Shown here: piece after piece, positions 51,411 through 59,714 of the stretch | How the letters are laid out: every line of letters starts with the position of its first letter | Position numbering within the stretch: position 1 is the stretch's first letter | Source: Gillisella taibaishanensis | Lineage (GTDB): Bacteria; Pseudomonadota; Alphaproteobacteria; Rhizobiales; Rhizobiaceae | Assembly: GCF_001938985.1 (NCBI RefSeq) | Contig: NZ_MKIN01000021.1 | Span: 310,001-374,000, forward strand | Direction: 5' to 3' | DNA length: 64,000 nucleotides | Notes under the pieces: model-generated | The model's input: only the letters and a program-made list of their open reading frames with translations | Database searches by the model: none | Told to the model about the DNA's origin: nothing | Made by a program: the position numbers and the translations under genes

Positions 51411-52508
51411 TCATATGCGATCAGATCCGGCCCCTACCCGGTCACCAGCCTCGTCAAACAGATAACAACGCTTTGAATCGATATGGATCGTCACCTTTTC
51501 ACCTTTGCGGATCGGCTGTTGGTCTTCCATCACCATGGCGACGGATTGCCCATCCTGCATAGACAGATAAAGGATCGTCTGACCGCCGAGATGCTCGACG
51601 AGATCGACATGCGCTTCGCCAAGAGCAATATCGGCTGGCCGCAGGCTCAAATGTTCCGGCCGCACGCCGACGCTGACCTTCTGGCCAACCTGCGCGCCCG
51701 GACTACTGCGGGCGAGATCGACCGGCTTGCCGTTCAGCTCCACCGCCGTCCGTTCACCGGCTTCGACCAGCCGGCTATCGATGAAGTTCATGCGCGGGGA
51801 GCCGATGAAGCCGGCGACGAACTTATTCCGGGGATTGTTATAGAGGTCGAGCGGCGCGCCGACCTGCTCGATATAGCCGCCCTTCAGCACCACGATCGTA
51901 TCAGCCATCGTCATGGCCTCGACCTGGTCATGGGTGACGTAGATCATCGTATTGCCGAGGCTTTGATGCAGCTTGGCGATCTCGACGCGCATCTGCACAC
52001 GCAATTCCGCATCAAGGTTTGACAGCGGCTCGTCGAACAGGAAGATGTCTGGCTCACGCACGATCGCGCGGCCAATGGCAACACGCTGGCGCTGACCGCC
52101 GGAGAGCGCCTTCGGCTTGCGGCCAAGCAGCGGCTTGATCTGCAGGATGTCTGCGGCGCGTTCTACTCTGGGTTCGATATCCTTCTTCTTCATGCCCGCC
52201 GTTTCCAGGCCGAAGGCAAGGTTCTTGTACACGGTCATATGCGGATAGAGCGCATAGGACTGGAATACCATGGCGATACCACGCTTGGCGGCCGGCACCT
52301 CGTTCATCCGCTTTCCGTCGATCAAGAGATCGCCGCCGGAAATCGGCTCCAACCCGGCAATCATGCGCAAAAGCGTCGACTTGCCACAGCCGGAAGGCCC
52401 GACAAAGACCACGAATTCTCCCGGCGTGATCTGAAGATCCACGCCGTGGATCACTTCCAGCGCGCCATACCTTTTGACAACTTTCTGTAGGGTGACGCTC
52501 GTCGCCAT
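51411..52508 (-). CDS. Sugar ABC transporter ATP-binding protein (UgpC/MalK-type)
   Basis: A 365-residue MalK-type ATPase. Walker A GPSGCGKST is at 37-45, the signature LSGGQRQR from 135, Walker B IFLFDEPLSNLD about 155-166, and the switch His is in YVTHDQVEA. The C-terminal 130 residues are the MalK-type regulatory OB-fold domain (VGVRPEHLSL). It is the last gene of the sugar transport operon; its start overlaps the stop of the upstream Gfo gene by one base. Confidence 0.92.
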   Translation of the reverse strand: MATSVTLQKVVKRYGALEVIHGVDLQITPGEFVVFVGPSGCGKSTLLRMIAGLEPISGGDLLIDGKRMNEVPAAKRGIAMVFQSYALYPHMTVYKNLAFGLETAGMKKKDIEPRVERAADILQIKPLLGRKPKALSGGQRQRVAIGRAIVREPDIFLFDEPLSNLDAELRVQMRVEIAKLHQSLGNTMIYVTHDQVEAMTMADTIVVLKGGYIEQVGAPLDLYNNPRNKFVAGFIGSPRMNFIDSRLVEAGERTAVELNGKPVDLARSSPGAQVGQKVSVGVRPEHLSLRPADIALGEAHVDLVEHLGGQTILYLSMQDGQSVAMVMEDQQPIRKGEKVTIHIDSKRCYLFDEAGDRVGAGSDRI

Positions 52509-53578
52509 CAGCTCTTCCTCCAGCCATCATAATAGGCGTTGTCGCTACCGATAGGAAAAGCCACCGGCTGCTTCTGACGGGCACTCCAGTAGCAGGCCGT
52601 CAGGAATTCCAGCGAGCGGCGCGAATCTTCTGTTGTGACCGGCGTCGGCTTGTCGTTGACGAGGCAGTCGTGGAAATCCCGCATCTGCCCGGAAAACAGC
52701 TGCTTCATCGGCACCCAGCCCTCCAGCAGCGCCTCGATCTTGGCGTCCACTTCGGGATTGGCAGGAATGATCGTCCACGGGTCGCCGCCGGGATGATAAG
52801 GCGCATGGCTGCTTTCGAAGGTGACGTTTTCGAAGCAGAGCTTCAGCCGCGAGGTTTCCTCGGCAGCACCAAGCGTGGCCGAAACCGTGGCCAGAGCGCC
52901 GCTTGCCATTTCCAGGCTAAGGCTGACGCAATCTTCGACCTCGATCGGATTGACGCGGGTCGCCACCCGGGCAAACAGCGAGGCGACCGGCCCCATCAGG
53001 TAGCTCAGCATGTCGTTGATGTGGATGGCATGGGTCATCAGCACGCCGCCCAGTTCCGTTGCCCATTTGCCGCGCCATGGCACGGCGTAATAGTCGGCAA
53101 GGCGGGTCCAGTGGGTCTCTGACGTGGCGATGTAGGGCTTGCCGGCCAGCCCGGCTTCGATAATGCGCCGCGCCTTGTGCACGCCGTCGCCATAGCGGTA
53201 TTGGAAGATCGGCATCAGCCGGCCCTTGGCCGCCTTTTCATGCACGATCAGGCGGTCGATTTCCTCAAGCGAACCAACCAGCGGCTTTTCGCAGATCACA
53301 TGCTTGCCGGAAGCCAGCGCCTTAACGATCAGGTCGTAATGGGTGTTCGGCGGCGTGCAGATATCGACAACATCGATTGAGGGATCGGCAAGCACCGCAT
53401 CGAAATCACCGGTGCGATGGTCCACCGAGAATTCCTCGCCATATTGCTTGAGCCGGGCCGGATCGAGATCGCAGAGGGTCGCGACTTTGAAGATATCGGT
53501 GTTGGGCATATAGCCCTCGCGGATATGGCGGGCGCCGATGCCAAGACCGATGACGGCAACGTTGAAAATCCTGGACAT
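52508..53578 (-). CDS. Gfo/Idh/MocA-family dehydrogenase (A)
   Basis: A 356-residue oxidoreductase: nucleotide motif VAVIGLGIGARHI, EKPLVGSLEEI (catalytic Lys), and ELGGVLMTHAIHINDMLSYLM in the second domain. ATG 53578 has GAGGG upstream and lies two bases after the other Gfo gene's stop; the longer frame to 53611 is rejected. It probably oxidises or epimerises a sugar brought in by the transporter, working in sequence with the second Gfo enzyme. Confidence 0.88.
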   Translation of the reverse strand: MSRIFNVAVIGLGIGARHIREGYMPNTDIFKVATLCDLDPARLKQYGEEFSVDHRTGDFDAVLADPSIDVVDICTPPNTHYDLIVKALASGKHVICEKPLVGSLEEIDRLIVHEKAAKGRLMPIFQYRYGDGVHKARRIIEAGLAGKPYIATSETHWTRLADYYAVPWRGKWATELGGVLMTHAIHINDMLSYLMGPVASLFARVATRVNPIEVEDCVSLSLEMASGALATVSATLGAAEETSRLKLCFENVTFESSHAPYHPGGDPWTIIPANPEVDAKIEALLEGWVPMKQLFSGQMRDFHDCLVNDKPTPVTTEDSRRSLEFLTACYWSARQKQPVAFPIGSDNAYYDGWRKS

Positions 53579-53579
53579 G

Positions 53580-54599
53580 TCAGGCCCTCTTCTGCTTTGC
53601 GGCATCGGCAAAGGCCTGGGCCTTCAGCGCCAATTCCATTGCCTTGAAGCAGTGTTCCTGAGACATGGCGGTCTCGGTGCGATCCCTGATATCAGCGAGC
53701 AACTGTCGGCCATAGGGCCGCTCAGTCTTGCTGCAATCGATATAGCGCGTGCCCTTCTTGTCTGTCAGGAACAGGTGATCAGTGCCCTGCTTACCCTCGA
53801 TATCGAGATATTTGCGCAGTTCGATCGTGCCTTCAGTGCCGACGATGAACAACCGCCCGTCGCCCCAGGTGGGCAAGCCGTCAGGGGTGAACCAGTCGAC
53901 CCTGATATAGCCTGTGGCCTTGCCTGTTGTCAGGTGAATATCGCCATAATCTTCAAGGCCCGGCTTATCGGGATTGGCGCGGTTGGCGGTGCTGGCCGAC
54001 AGGATTTCGGCATCCTTGGCGCCGGTGAAGAACAGGAACTGCTCGCATTGATGCGAGGCGATGTCGATCAGCACACCGCCGTAATGCGCGCGATCAAAGA
54101 ACCAAGTCGGACGCTGGCTTTTGCGCAGCCGGTGCGGGCCGATGCCGGTCGTGTGGATGACTTCGCCGATTGCGCCCGCCTGTACCAGATTGCCGGCCTC
54201 GACCGTGCAGGCCGTCTCGAAATGTTCGGAATAGAGGATGGAGACGATCCGGCCGGTTTCTGCCTGCACCTTGCGCACCGCGTCCAGCTGTTCAAAGGTC
54301 GTCATGCCCGGCTTGTCCAGCATCACATCCTTGCCGTGGCGCATGGCGGCGATGGCGATGTCGGCACGGTCGGCGGGAATGGCCGCCGACAGGATCAGAA
54401 CGATAGACCGATCTTCGAGAATTTCTCTGACATCGGCAACTCGCTTTGCCTGCGGATAATGCGGAGCAAAGGCCTGGGCAAGCTCGTCTTCCTTGGCAAA
54501 GAAAGCAACGAATTCCGCTCCCGCTTCCAGCATGAAACGGATTTGTCCAAAAATGTGATCGTGATTGATGCCGATGACGGCGAAACGCGGGGCAGTCAT
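53580..54599 (-). CDS. Gfo/Idh/MocA-family dehydrogenase (B)
   Basis: A 339-residue oxidoreductase. FAVIGINHDHIFGQ is an atypical nucleotide motif (His-Asp-His in place of the usual Gly-rich turn), followed by MLDKPGMTTFEQLDAV (catalytic Lys), DRAHYGGVLIDIASHQCEQFLFF and IRVDWFTPDG. The NHDHI variant occurs in a subgroup of these enzymes. It sits between the second permease gene and Gfo A in the operon. Substrate unknown. Confidence 0.82.
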   Translation of the reverse strand: MTAPRFAVIGINHDHIFGQIRFMLEAGAEFVAFFAKEDELAQAFAPHYPQAKRVADVREILEDRSIVLILSAAIPADRADIAIAAMRHGKDVMLDKPGMTTFEQLDAVRKVQAETGRIVSILYSEHFETACTVEAGNLVQAGAIGEVIHTTGIGPHRLRKSQRPTWFFDRAHYGGVLIDIASHQCEQFLFFTGAKDAEILSASTANRANPDKPGLEDYGDIHLTTGKATGYIRVDWFTPDGLPTWGDGRLFIVGTEGTIELRKYLDIEGKQGTDHLFLTDKKGTRYIDCSKTERPYGRQLLADIRDRTETAMSQEHCFKAMELALKAQAFADAAKQKRA

Positions 54600-54621
54600 G
54601 AAAAAGGCTCCTATGGGATAA

Positions 54622-55503
54622 TCAGCGTTTGAGGCCGGCGGTGGCGATACCGTCGATCAGCAGCCGCTGGCAGAACAGGAAGATCAGGAAAATCGGCACC
54701 AGCGACAGGCTGGACATGGCAAACAGCCCACTCCAATCGGAACTGCCCGAAGAGTCGACGAAAGAGCGCAGGCCAAGCTGGACAGTGTAGGTGTTGATGT
54801 CGCTGAGATAGATCAGCGGCCCAAAGAAATCGTCCCAGCTCCAGATGAAGGAGAAGATCGCGGCCGTTGCCAGCACCGGCAGGGAGAGAGGCAACATGAT
54901 CCGCCAATAGATGCGCCAAGGGCTGCAACCGTCCATCATCGCCGCTTCGTCCAGTTCACGCGGAATGCCGCGGAAGAACTGCACCATCAGGAAGATGAAG
55001 AAGGCGTCGACCGCAAGAAATTTCGGCACGACCAGCGGCAGGATGGTCTTCACCCAACCGAGCTTCAGAAACAGGATATATTGCGGGATCAGCGTGACGT
55101 GATAGGGCAGCATCAGCGTGCCCAGCATCAGCGCGAACCAGAGATTGCGACCTTTGAACTCCAACCGCGCGAAGGCGTAAGCGGCCAGCGAGCAGGAAAA
55201 GAGATTGCCGACAACCGTCAGAACGGCGATCACAAGCGAATTCCAGAAATAGGTGCCGAAACTGACCTGTGTGCTGAACCAGCCGCGCATGTAGGCGCTG
55301 AAATCGAGCTTATGCGGGATCAAAGAGGCCTGGCCAAAGATTTCGCTTTGGTCCTTGATCGAGCCCGACAGCATCCACAGCAGCGGGTAGAGCATGATCA
55401 GCGAGGCGACCGCCAGCACGACATGCAGAAGAAGCGAGATCCACCAGCGCCGCTTTTCTTCGGCGATCGCATCAGGAGCGGCGGCATGTGCTGCATCAGT
55501 CAT
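54622..55503 (-). CDS. Carbohydrate ABC transporter permease (MalG-type)
   Basis: A 293-residue membrane protein with six helices and the EAA loop LDEAAMMDGCSPWRIYWRIMLPLSLP (about 190-215), typical of MalG-type sugar permeases. It overlaps the upstream MalF-type permease by eight bases. It forms the channel with that partner and is coupled to the ATPase at 51411. Confidence 0.9.
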   Translation of the reverse strand: MTDAAHAAAPDAIAEEKRRWWISLLLHVVLAVASLIMLYPLLWMLSGSIKDQSEIFGQASLIPHKLDFSAYMRGWFSTQVSFGTYFWNSLVIAVLTVVGNLFSCSLAAYAFARLEFKGRNLWFALMLGTLMLPYHVTLIPQYILFLKLGWVKTILPLVVPKFLAVDAFFIFLMVQFFRGIPRELDEAAMMDGCSPWRIYWRIMLPLSLPVLATAAIFSFIWSWDDFFGPLIYLSDINTYTVQLGLRSFVDSSGSSDWSGLFAMSSLSLVPIFLIFLFCQRLLIDGIATAGLKR

Positions 55504-56461
55504 CGTAATGCACCCAGTAGCGCGAGGACAGGAAGGAGAAGGCGGTAAACAGCGCGATGATGATCACGAGGATCCAGGCGAGCGCTGCGGCATAACCCAT
55601 GCGGAAATAGCCAAACGCCTCCTGATAGAGATAGAGCGTGTAGAACAGCGTCGAGTCGATCGGGCCGCCAGTGCCGGACGAGATAACATAGGCCGGCGTA
55701 AAGGCCTTGAAGGCGTCGATCGTCTGCACGACCGCATTGAAGAAGATAACCGGCGTCAACAGCGGCAGGGTGATCTTGAAGAACATCCTGACCTTGGAAG
55801 CCCCGTCGAGGCTCGCGGCCTCATACATGTCGACCGGGATCTGCCGGAGACCGGCAAGGAAGATGATCATCGGCGAACCGAACTGCCAGATCGCGAGAAT
55901 GACCAGCGTATAGAGCGAGTAATCGGGATTGGAGATCCAACTCGGCCCCTCAATACCAAAACTGTTCCACAGCAGCACGTTGATCGCGCCGTCACCGTCG
56001 AACAGTTGCCGCCACACGACGGCGATGGCAACGCTGGAGCCCAGAAGCGACGGCAGATAGAAGATCGCCCGGTAGAGCGGCAGGCCACGAATGCCCTTGT
56101 TGAGCAACAGTGCCACCAGCAGCGCGAAGGTCAGCTTCAGCGGTACCGACAGGATGACATAGACAAGCGTGACGCGCATGGACGACATGAATTTGTCGTC
56201 GGCGGTGGCGATCCGCACATAGTTTTCAAGCCCGACGAAATTTGGCGACTGGAGGAGATTGTAGTCGGTCAGCGACAGCCAGAAGGAAAACAGTGCCGGC
56301 CCGAGCGTCAGCACGAAAAAGCCGATGAACCAGGGCAGGAGGAACAAATAACCGGGCGCGTTGCTGGCCATTGCAGCCCGAAACCGGCCCGGCGCCAAGG
56401 CATGATCCACCGTTGGCGCGGCACCTGCGGTGCCGGCCATTCCATTTCGAGAGCTTGTCAC
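55496..56461 (-). CDS. Carbohydrate ABC transporter permease (MalF-type)
   Basis: A 321-residue membrane protein with six helices after a soluble N-terminus (about 35 residues). The EAA loop MYEAASLDGASKVRMFFKITLPLLTP (about residues 220-246) marks it as the MalF-type partner. It starts four bases after the stop of the binding-protein gene. Confidence 0.9.
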   Translation of the reverse strand: MTSSRNGMAGTAGAAPTVDHALAPGRFRAAMASNAPGYLFLLPWFIGFFVLTLGPALFSFWLSLTDYNLLQSPNFVGLENYVRIATADDKFMSSMRVTLVYVILSVPLKLTFALLVALLLNKGIRGLPLYRAIFYLPSLLGSSVAIAVVWRQLFDGDGAINVLLWNSFGIEGPSWISNPDYSLYTLVILAIWQFGSPMIIFLAGLRQIPVDMYEAASLDGASKVRMFFKITLPLLTPVIFFNAVVQTIDAFKAFTPAYVISSGTGGPIDSTLFYTLYLYQEAFGYFRMGYAAALAWILVIIIALFTAFSFLSSRYWVHYDD

Positions 56462-56465
56462 GGTT

Positions 56466-57749
56466 TCAACCCCGTTTCAGATTGGCAGCCGCCTGATCGA
56501 CGAATTTCGCGGCCCCGTCTTCCGGCGACAGACGACCGAAGCCGACTTCTTCGCCGATTTTCTTGATCAGCATCTGGTTCTCGCCTGCACCATTCGGCGG
56601 CGGCGGCGGCAACGGACCGACATGCGGCGTCAGCCTTGCGATGTAATCGAGAATTTCCTTGGCCTGCTCGTTCAGCGTCGGCTCGAGTGCGTCCCGCATA
56701 GCTGGCGAGGCCGGAATGCCGCGCTCGATACCAAGCGCCAGCGCCGCATCCTTGTCTTCGACCAGGAAATTGACGAAATCGACGGCAGCATCCTTGTTGG
56801 CGGAGGCGGCCGAAACGGAGATCAGCATTGAGGGCTTCAGATACTGTCCTGGCTTGCCGCCCTTGGTATCTGGGAAGCGCATCAGGCCAAGCGAATCCTT
56901 GTTGACCGCCTGGAAGGCAATAAACTGATTGGAATTGACGAAGCCAACCGCTGCCTTGTTCAACGTCACCATGTTGTTTTCGACGTTGAGTTGGTCCAGG
57001 GCCTGCACATCGGCAGGTACGCAGGCCTTGATCTTACGCATCCAGGCCCAGAACTTAAACCAGTCAGTGATATCGCCCTGATCAAAGCCGACGGTGCCAT
57101 CGGCCGTATAGAGCGCCTTACCGCGCTGGCGAAGCCAGCATTCCAGATTGCTTTCACCGACGCTACCGTCCTGCGTGCCATAAAAGCCGCGACGTTTCTT
57201 TGCAACAGTCACCTTGGCGCAGGCCTCTCCGAAGTCTTCCCAGGTCACGCCTTCCTGCGGCATCTCGACGCCGGATTCCTGCCATGCCGACTTGTTGACG
57301 ATGGCCGTGACGGAGTTAACACCTAGATTGACGCCGTATAGCTTGCCATTGACCTTGCCGGCATCGATGTTCGGCGCGCCGAAATCATCAATTTTCAGGC
57401 TCTTCCCCATAAAAGGCGTCAGATCCAGCAGCGTTCCACGTCGGGCATATTCGAAGATGTAGCGGTAATCCATCTGGATCAGGTCGGGCGCATTGCCGCC
57501 TGCCGTTTGAGTAGCCAACCGGGTCCAGTAATTGTCCCAGCCGAAGGACTCGCCGTTAATGGCCACATCGGCCTTCTTGCCTTTGTAAGTTTCGATGACC
57601 TTAAAGGTTCGGTCGTTGCGCTCCTTGGAGCCCCACCACAGGAAGCGCATATTGGTCGCCGCCTGAGCGCTGCCCGGCCGGATACCCATCAATGGTATGG
57701 CCGCTGCCATACCGGCAAGCAGGGTACGCCTGTTTAATTTCATTGTCAT
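56466..57749 (-). CDS. Sugar ABC transporter substrate-binding protein
   Basis: A 427-residue exported protein. NRRTLLAGMAAAIPLMGIRPGSAQA is a Tat-like signal peptide cleaved near residue 30. The mature part has the family 1 sugar-binding features (RFLWWGSKERNDRTF, APDLIQMDYRYIFEYARRG, VNFLVEDKDAALALG). GGAGGAG lies six bases before the ATG at 57749. It is the first gene of a six-gene operon. The neighbouring GH38 mannosidase points to a mannoside or manno-oligosaccharide ligand, which is inference. Confidence 0.88.
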   Translation of the reverse strand: MTMKLNRRTLLAGMAAAIPLMGIRPGSAQAATNMRFLWWGSKERNDRTFKVIETYKGKKADVAINGESFGWDNYWTRLATQTAGGNAPDLIQMDYRYIFEYARRGTLLDLTPFMGKSLKIDDFGAPNIDAGKVNGKLYGVNLGVNSVTAIVNKSAWQESGVEMPQEGVTWEDFGEACAKVTVAKKRRGFYGTQDGSVGESNLECWLRQRGKALYTADGTVGFDQGDITDWFKFWAWMRKIKACVPADVQALDQLNVENNMVTLNKAAVGFVNSNQFIAFQAVNKDSLGLMRFPDTKGGKPGQYLKPSMLISVSAASANKDAAVDFVNFLVEDKDAALALGIERGIPASPAMRDALEPTLNEQAKEILDYIARLTPHVGPLPPPPPNGAGENQMLIKKIGEEVGFGRLSPEDGAAKFVDQAAANLKRG

Positions 57750-58363
57750 TCTGGTCTCCTCCCCAGTTTCCAGATGATTTCCCTTCCCGCTTATCCCGCT
57801 GTACGCCTCCCTCCAGAAGCATCAAACAGCGCCACGAGAAATGAAAATATTTTCACAAAAATCTAGCGCCTTAGATTTTTATATCCTTTAAAGCCCGCAA
57901 ATCCATTAGATAAGCCACAGGTTGTCTATGTTTCCGCCTTCTGTCAAGCCGAGAAAATTTCACGAAGAGCCACAATCTCGACATGACATCCGGGAATGAT
58001 ATGCTAGCATAGCAGTTGAAGTGAATTGAGGAAACCAGTTTCGCAGTCGGCGCTCTCTGCGGGCCGGGCCAAGCTGCCATCTGGCGAGGCCAGCCGGTAA
58101 GCAAGGCGCCATTTTTTGCCGGACAGGCGCCGGCCGCACCCACACATCGCGCAGCAAGGGAGGAGCTATGCAGCGCCTAGCCGTATTTCGGCATGACAGC
58201 GCCTGCAGAACACCGCGGCGCGAGAGCCACGCAAAGCGAATTGGATCGGACCGAAAAGCGTGTTCCCATCTTTCGGTCCGGCGCTTCAGCCTATCGTTTT
58301 CGCATTTCCGGACGGGAAAAGGTTTCCACCTTTCCTGGAAATGCTCTAGCCAAGGAGGATGGC
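57750..58363. promoter_or_regulatory. Divergent regulatory region, transporter / Gfo-mannosidase
   Basis: A 614-base gap between divergent operons. The half next to the transporter (57830-57960) is AT-rich and likely holds its promoter. The half next to the Gfo gene contains the RIME-like repeat annotated separately. Upstream in-frame codons of the Gfo gene (from 58193) run through that repeat and are not coding. I could not identify a repressor site. Confidence 0.4.
58247..58344. repeat. RIME-like rhizobial intergenic repeat (two palindromes)
   Basis: Two inverted repeats stand in tandem. The first is CGGACCGAAA/TTTCGGTCCG (58247-58280, 10-bp stem, 14-base loop). The second is GCATTTCC/GGAAATGC (58302-58344) with further pairing inside. 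The layout and the wording (TTTTCGCATTTCCGGACGG... GGAAATGCTCTAG) are as I remember them for Rhizobium-specific intergenic mosaic elements (RIME1), about 100 bases with two palindromes. It ends 12-20 bases before the ribosome site of the next gene. Confidence 0.65.
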
Positions 58364-59629
58364 ATGCACACCAATAGAAAGAGACGTTTTGCCCTGGTTG
58401 GCGCTGGCCACCGGGGAACAACCATGTGGGGACGAGACATTGTCGAACGCTGGGGCGACCAGGTGGAGCTGGTGGCGATCTGTGATTTGAATGGCCTGCG
58501 CGCCGAGCGCTCGCGCGCTCATATCGGCGCATCCGTTCCGCTTTATCTGGATTTCGACCAGATGCTGGCGGTCGAAAAGCCCGATCTCGTCATCGTCTGC
58601 ACTCGCGACAGCACCCATGACGACCTGATCGTCAAAGCCATGGAAGCTGGCGCCGACGTGATCAGCGAAAAGCCAATGACGACCACGGCCGCCAAAATCA
58701 AGCGCATCCTGGCTGCCGAAAAGCGCACAGGCCGCCGGCTCGACGTGTCCTTCAACTACCGCTTTGCCCCGACCTCCGCGAAAATCAAGGAACTGCTGAA
58801 TTCCGGCGTGATCGGCGATGTTACCTCAGTCGACTTCCACTGGTATCTCGACACCAATCACGGCGCCGACTATTTCCGCCGCTGGCATGCCTATACCGAA
58901 AATTCCGGCAGCCTGTTCGTGCACAAGGCCACCCATCACTTCGACCTCCTGAACTGGTACCTCGACAGCGACCCTGATCTGGTCTCCGCCTTTGCCGATC
59001 TGAAGCATTACGGCCGCAACGGCCCGTTCCGTGGCGAGCGCTGTCGCACCTGTCCGCATGCAGGCGAATGCGACCACTATTTCGACATGAGCAAGGACCC
59101 GCTGCTCGAAGCACTTTATGAAGCACCATCCCAGGAAGACGGCTATGTGCGCGATGCCTGCGTCTACCGCGAGGACATCGACATCCCCGATACGATGGTG
59201 ACGAATGTCCGCTACAAGAATGGCGTCCAGGTCTGTTACTCGCTTAACACTTATATGCCGATCGAAGGCCACCACATCGCCTTCAACGGTCAGAAGGGTC
59301 GCATCGAGCTTCGCCAATATGAAAAGCAGCCGTGGACGGAGCCGCCGGCCGATGAAATCGTGCTGATGCGCAATTTCTCCCCCGTCGAGCGCATCTGGGT
59401 GCCGCATTCTTCCGGCGGGCATTACGGCGGCGACGACCGGCTGCGCAACATGCTGCTGAAACCCGGCATGAACGACGAGTTGCGCCAGCGTGCCGGCTCT
59501 CGCGCAGGCGCCATGTCCGTGCTCTGCGGCATCGCCGCGCTCGAAAGCAGCCGGGTCGGCAAACCGGTCACGGTCGCCGATGTCTGGGGCGATGACGAGG
59601 GCATCGGCCTGCTCGACACCGTGGCATGA
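58364..59629 (+). CDS. Gfo/Idh/MocA-family dehydrogenase (C) with CxxC-x5-C motif
   Basis: A 421-residue oxidoreductase: ALVGAGHRGTTMWGRDI at the N-terminus, SEKPMTTTAAKIKRIL (catalytic Lys), and NSGSLFVHKATHHFDLLNWYLD in the second domain. An insertion carries RCRTCPHAGEC, a CxxC-x5-C cluster seen in a subgroup of these enzymes and possibly a metal or structural site. ATG 58364 has AAGGAGG six bases upstream. It is followed by the GH38 mannosidase gene after 85 bases and is divergent from the sugar transporter. Confidence 0.88.
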   Translation: MHTNRKRRFALVGAGHRGTTMWGRDIVERWGDQVELVAICDLNGLRAERSRAHIGASVPLYLDFDQMLAVEKPDLVIVCTRDSTHDDLIVKAMEAGADVISEKPMTTTAAKIKRILAAEKRTGRRLDVSFNYRFAPTSAKIKELLNSGVIGDVTSVDFHWYLDTNHGADYFRRWHAYTENSGSLFVHKATHHFDLLNWYLDSDPDLVSAFADLKHYGRNGPFRGERCRTCPHAGECDHYFDMSKDPLLEALYEAPSQEDGYVRDACVYREDIDIPDTMVTNVRYKNGVQVCYSLNTYMPIEGHHIAFNGQKGRIELRQYEKQPWTEPPADEIVLMRNFSPVERIWVPHSSGGHYGGDDRLRNMLLKPGMNDELRQRAGSRAGAMSVLCGIAALESSRVGKPVTVADVWGDDEGIGLLDTVA

Positions 59630-59714
59630 TCGAAATAGCCCGATGAAAATGACTTGATCATCGGGCAAAGCTGAAGACAGTACCGATATCCGCAAAGCAG
59701 GCGCAGGCAGAAGC

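Noticed and set aside
55394-56566. 390-codon plus-strand frame opposite the sugar permeases
   Set aside because: Antisense shadow; the minus-strand permeases have clear helices and EAA loops.
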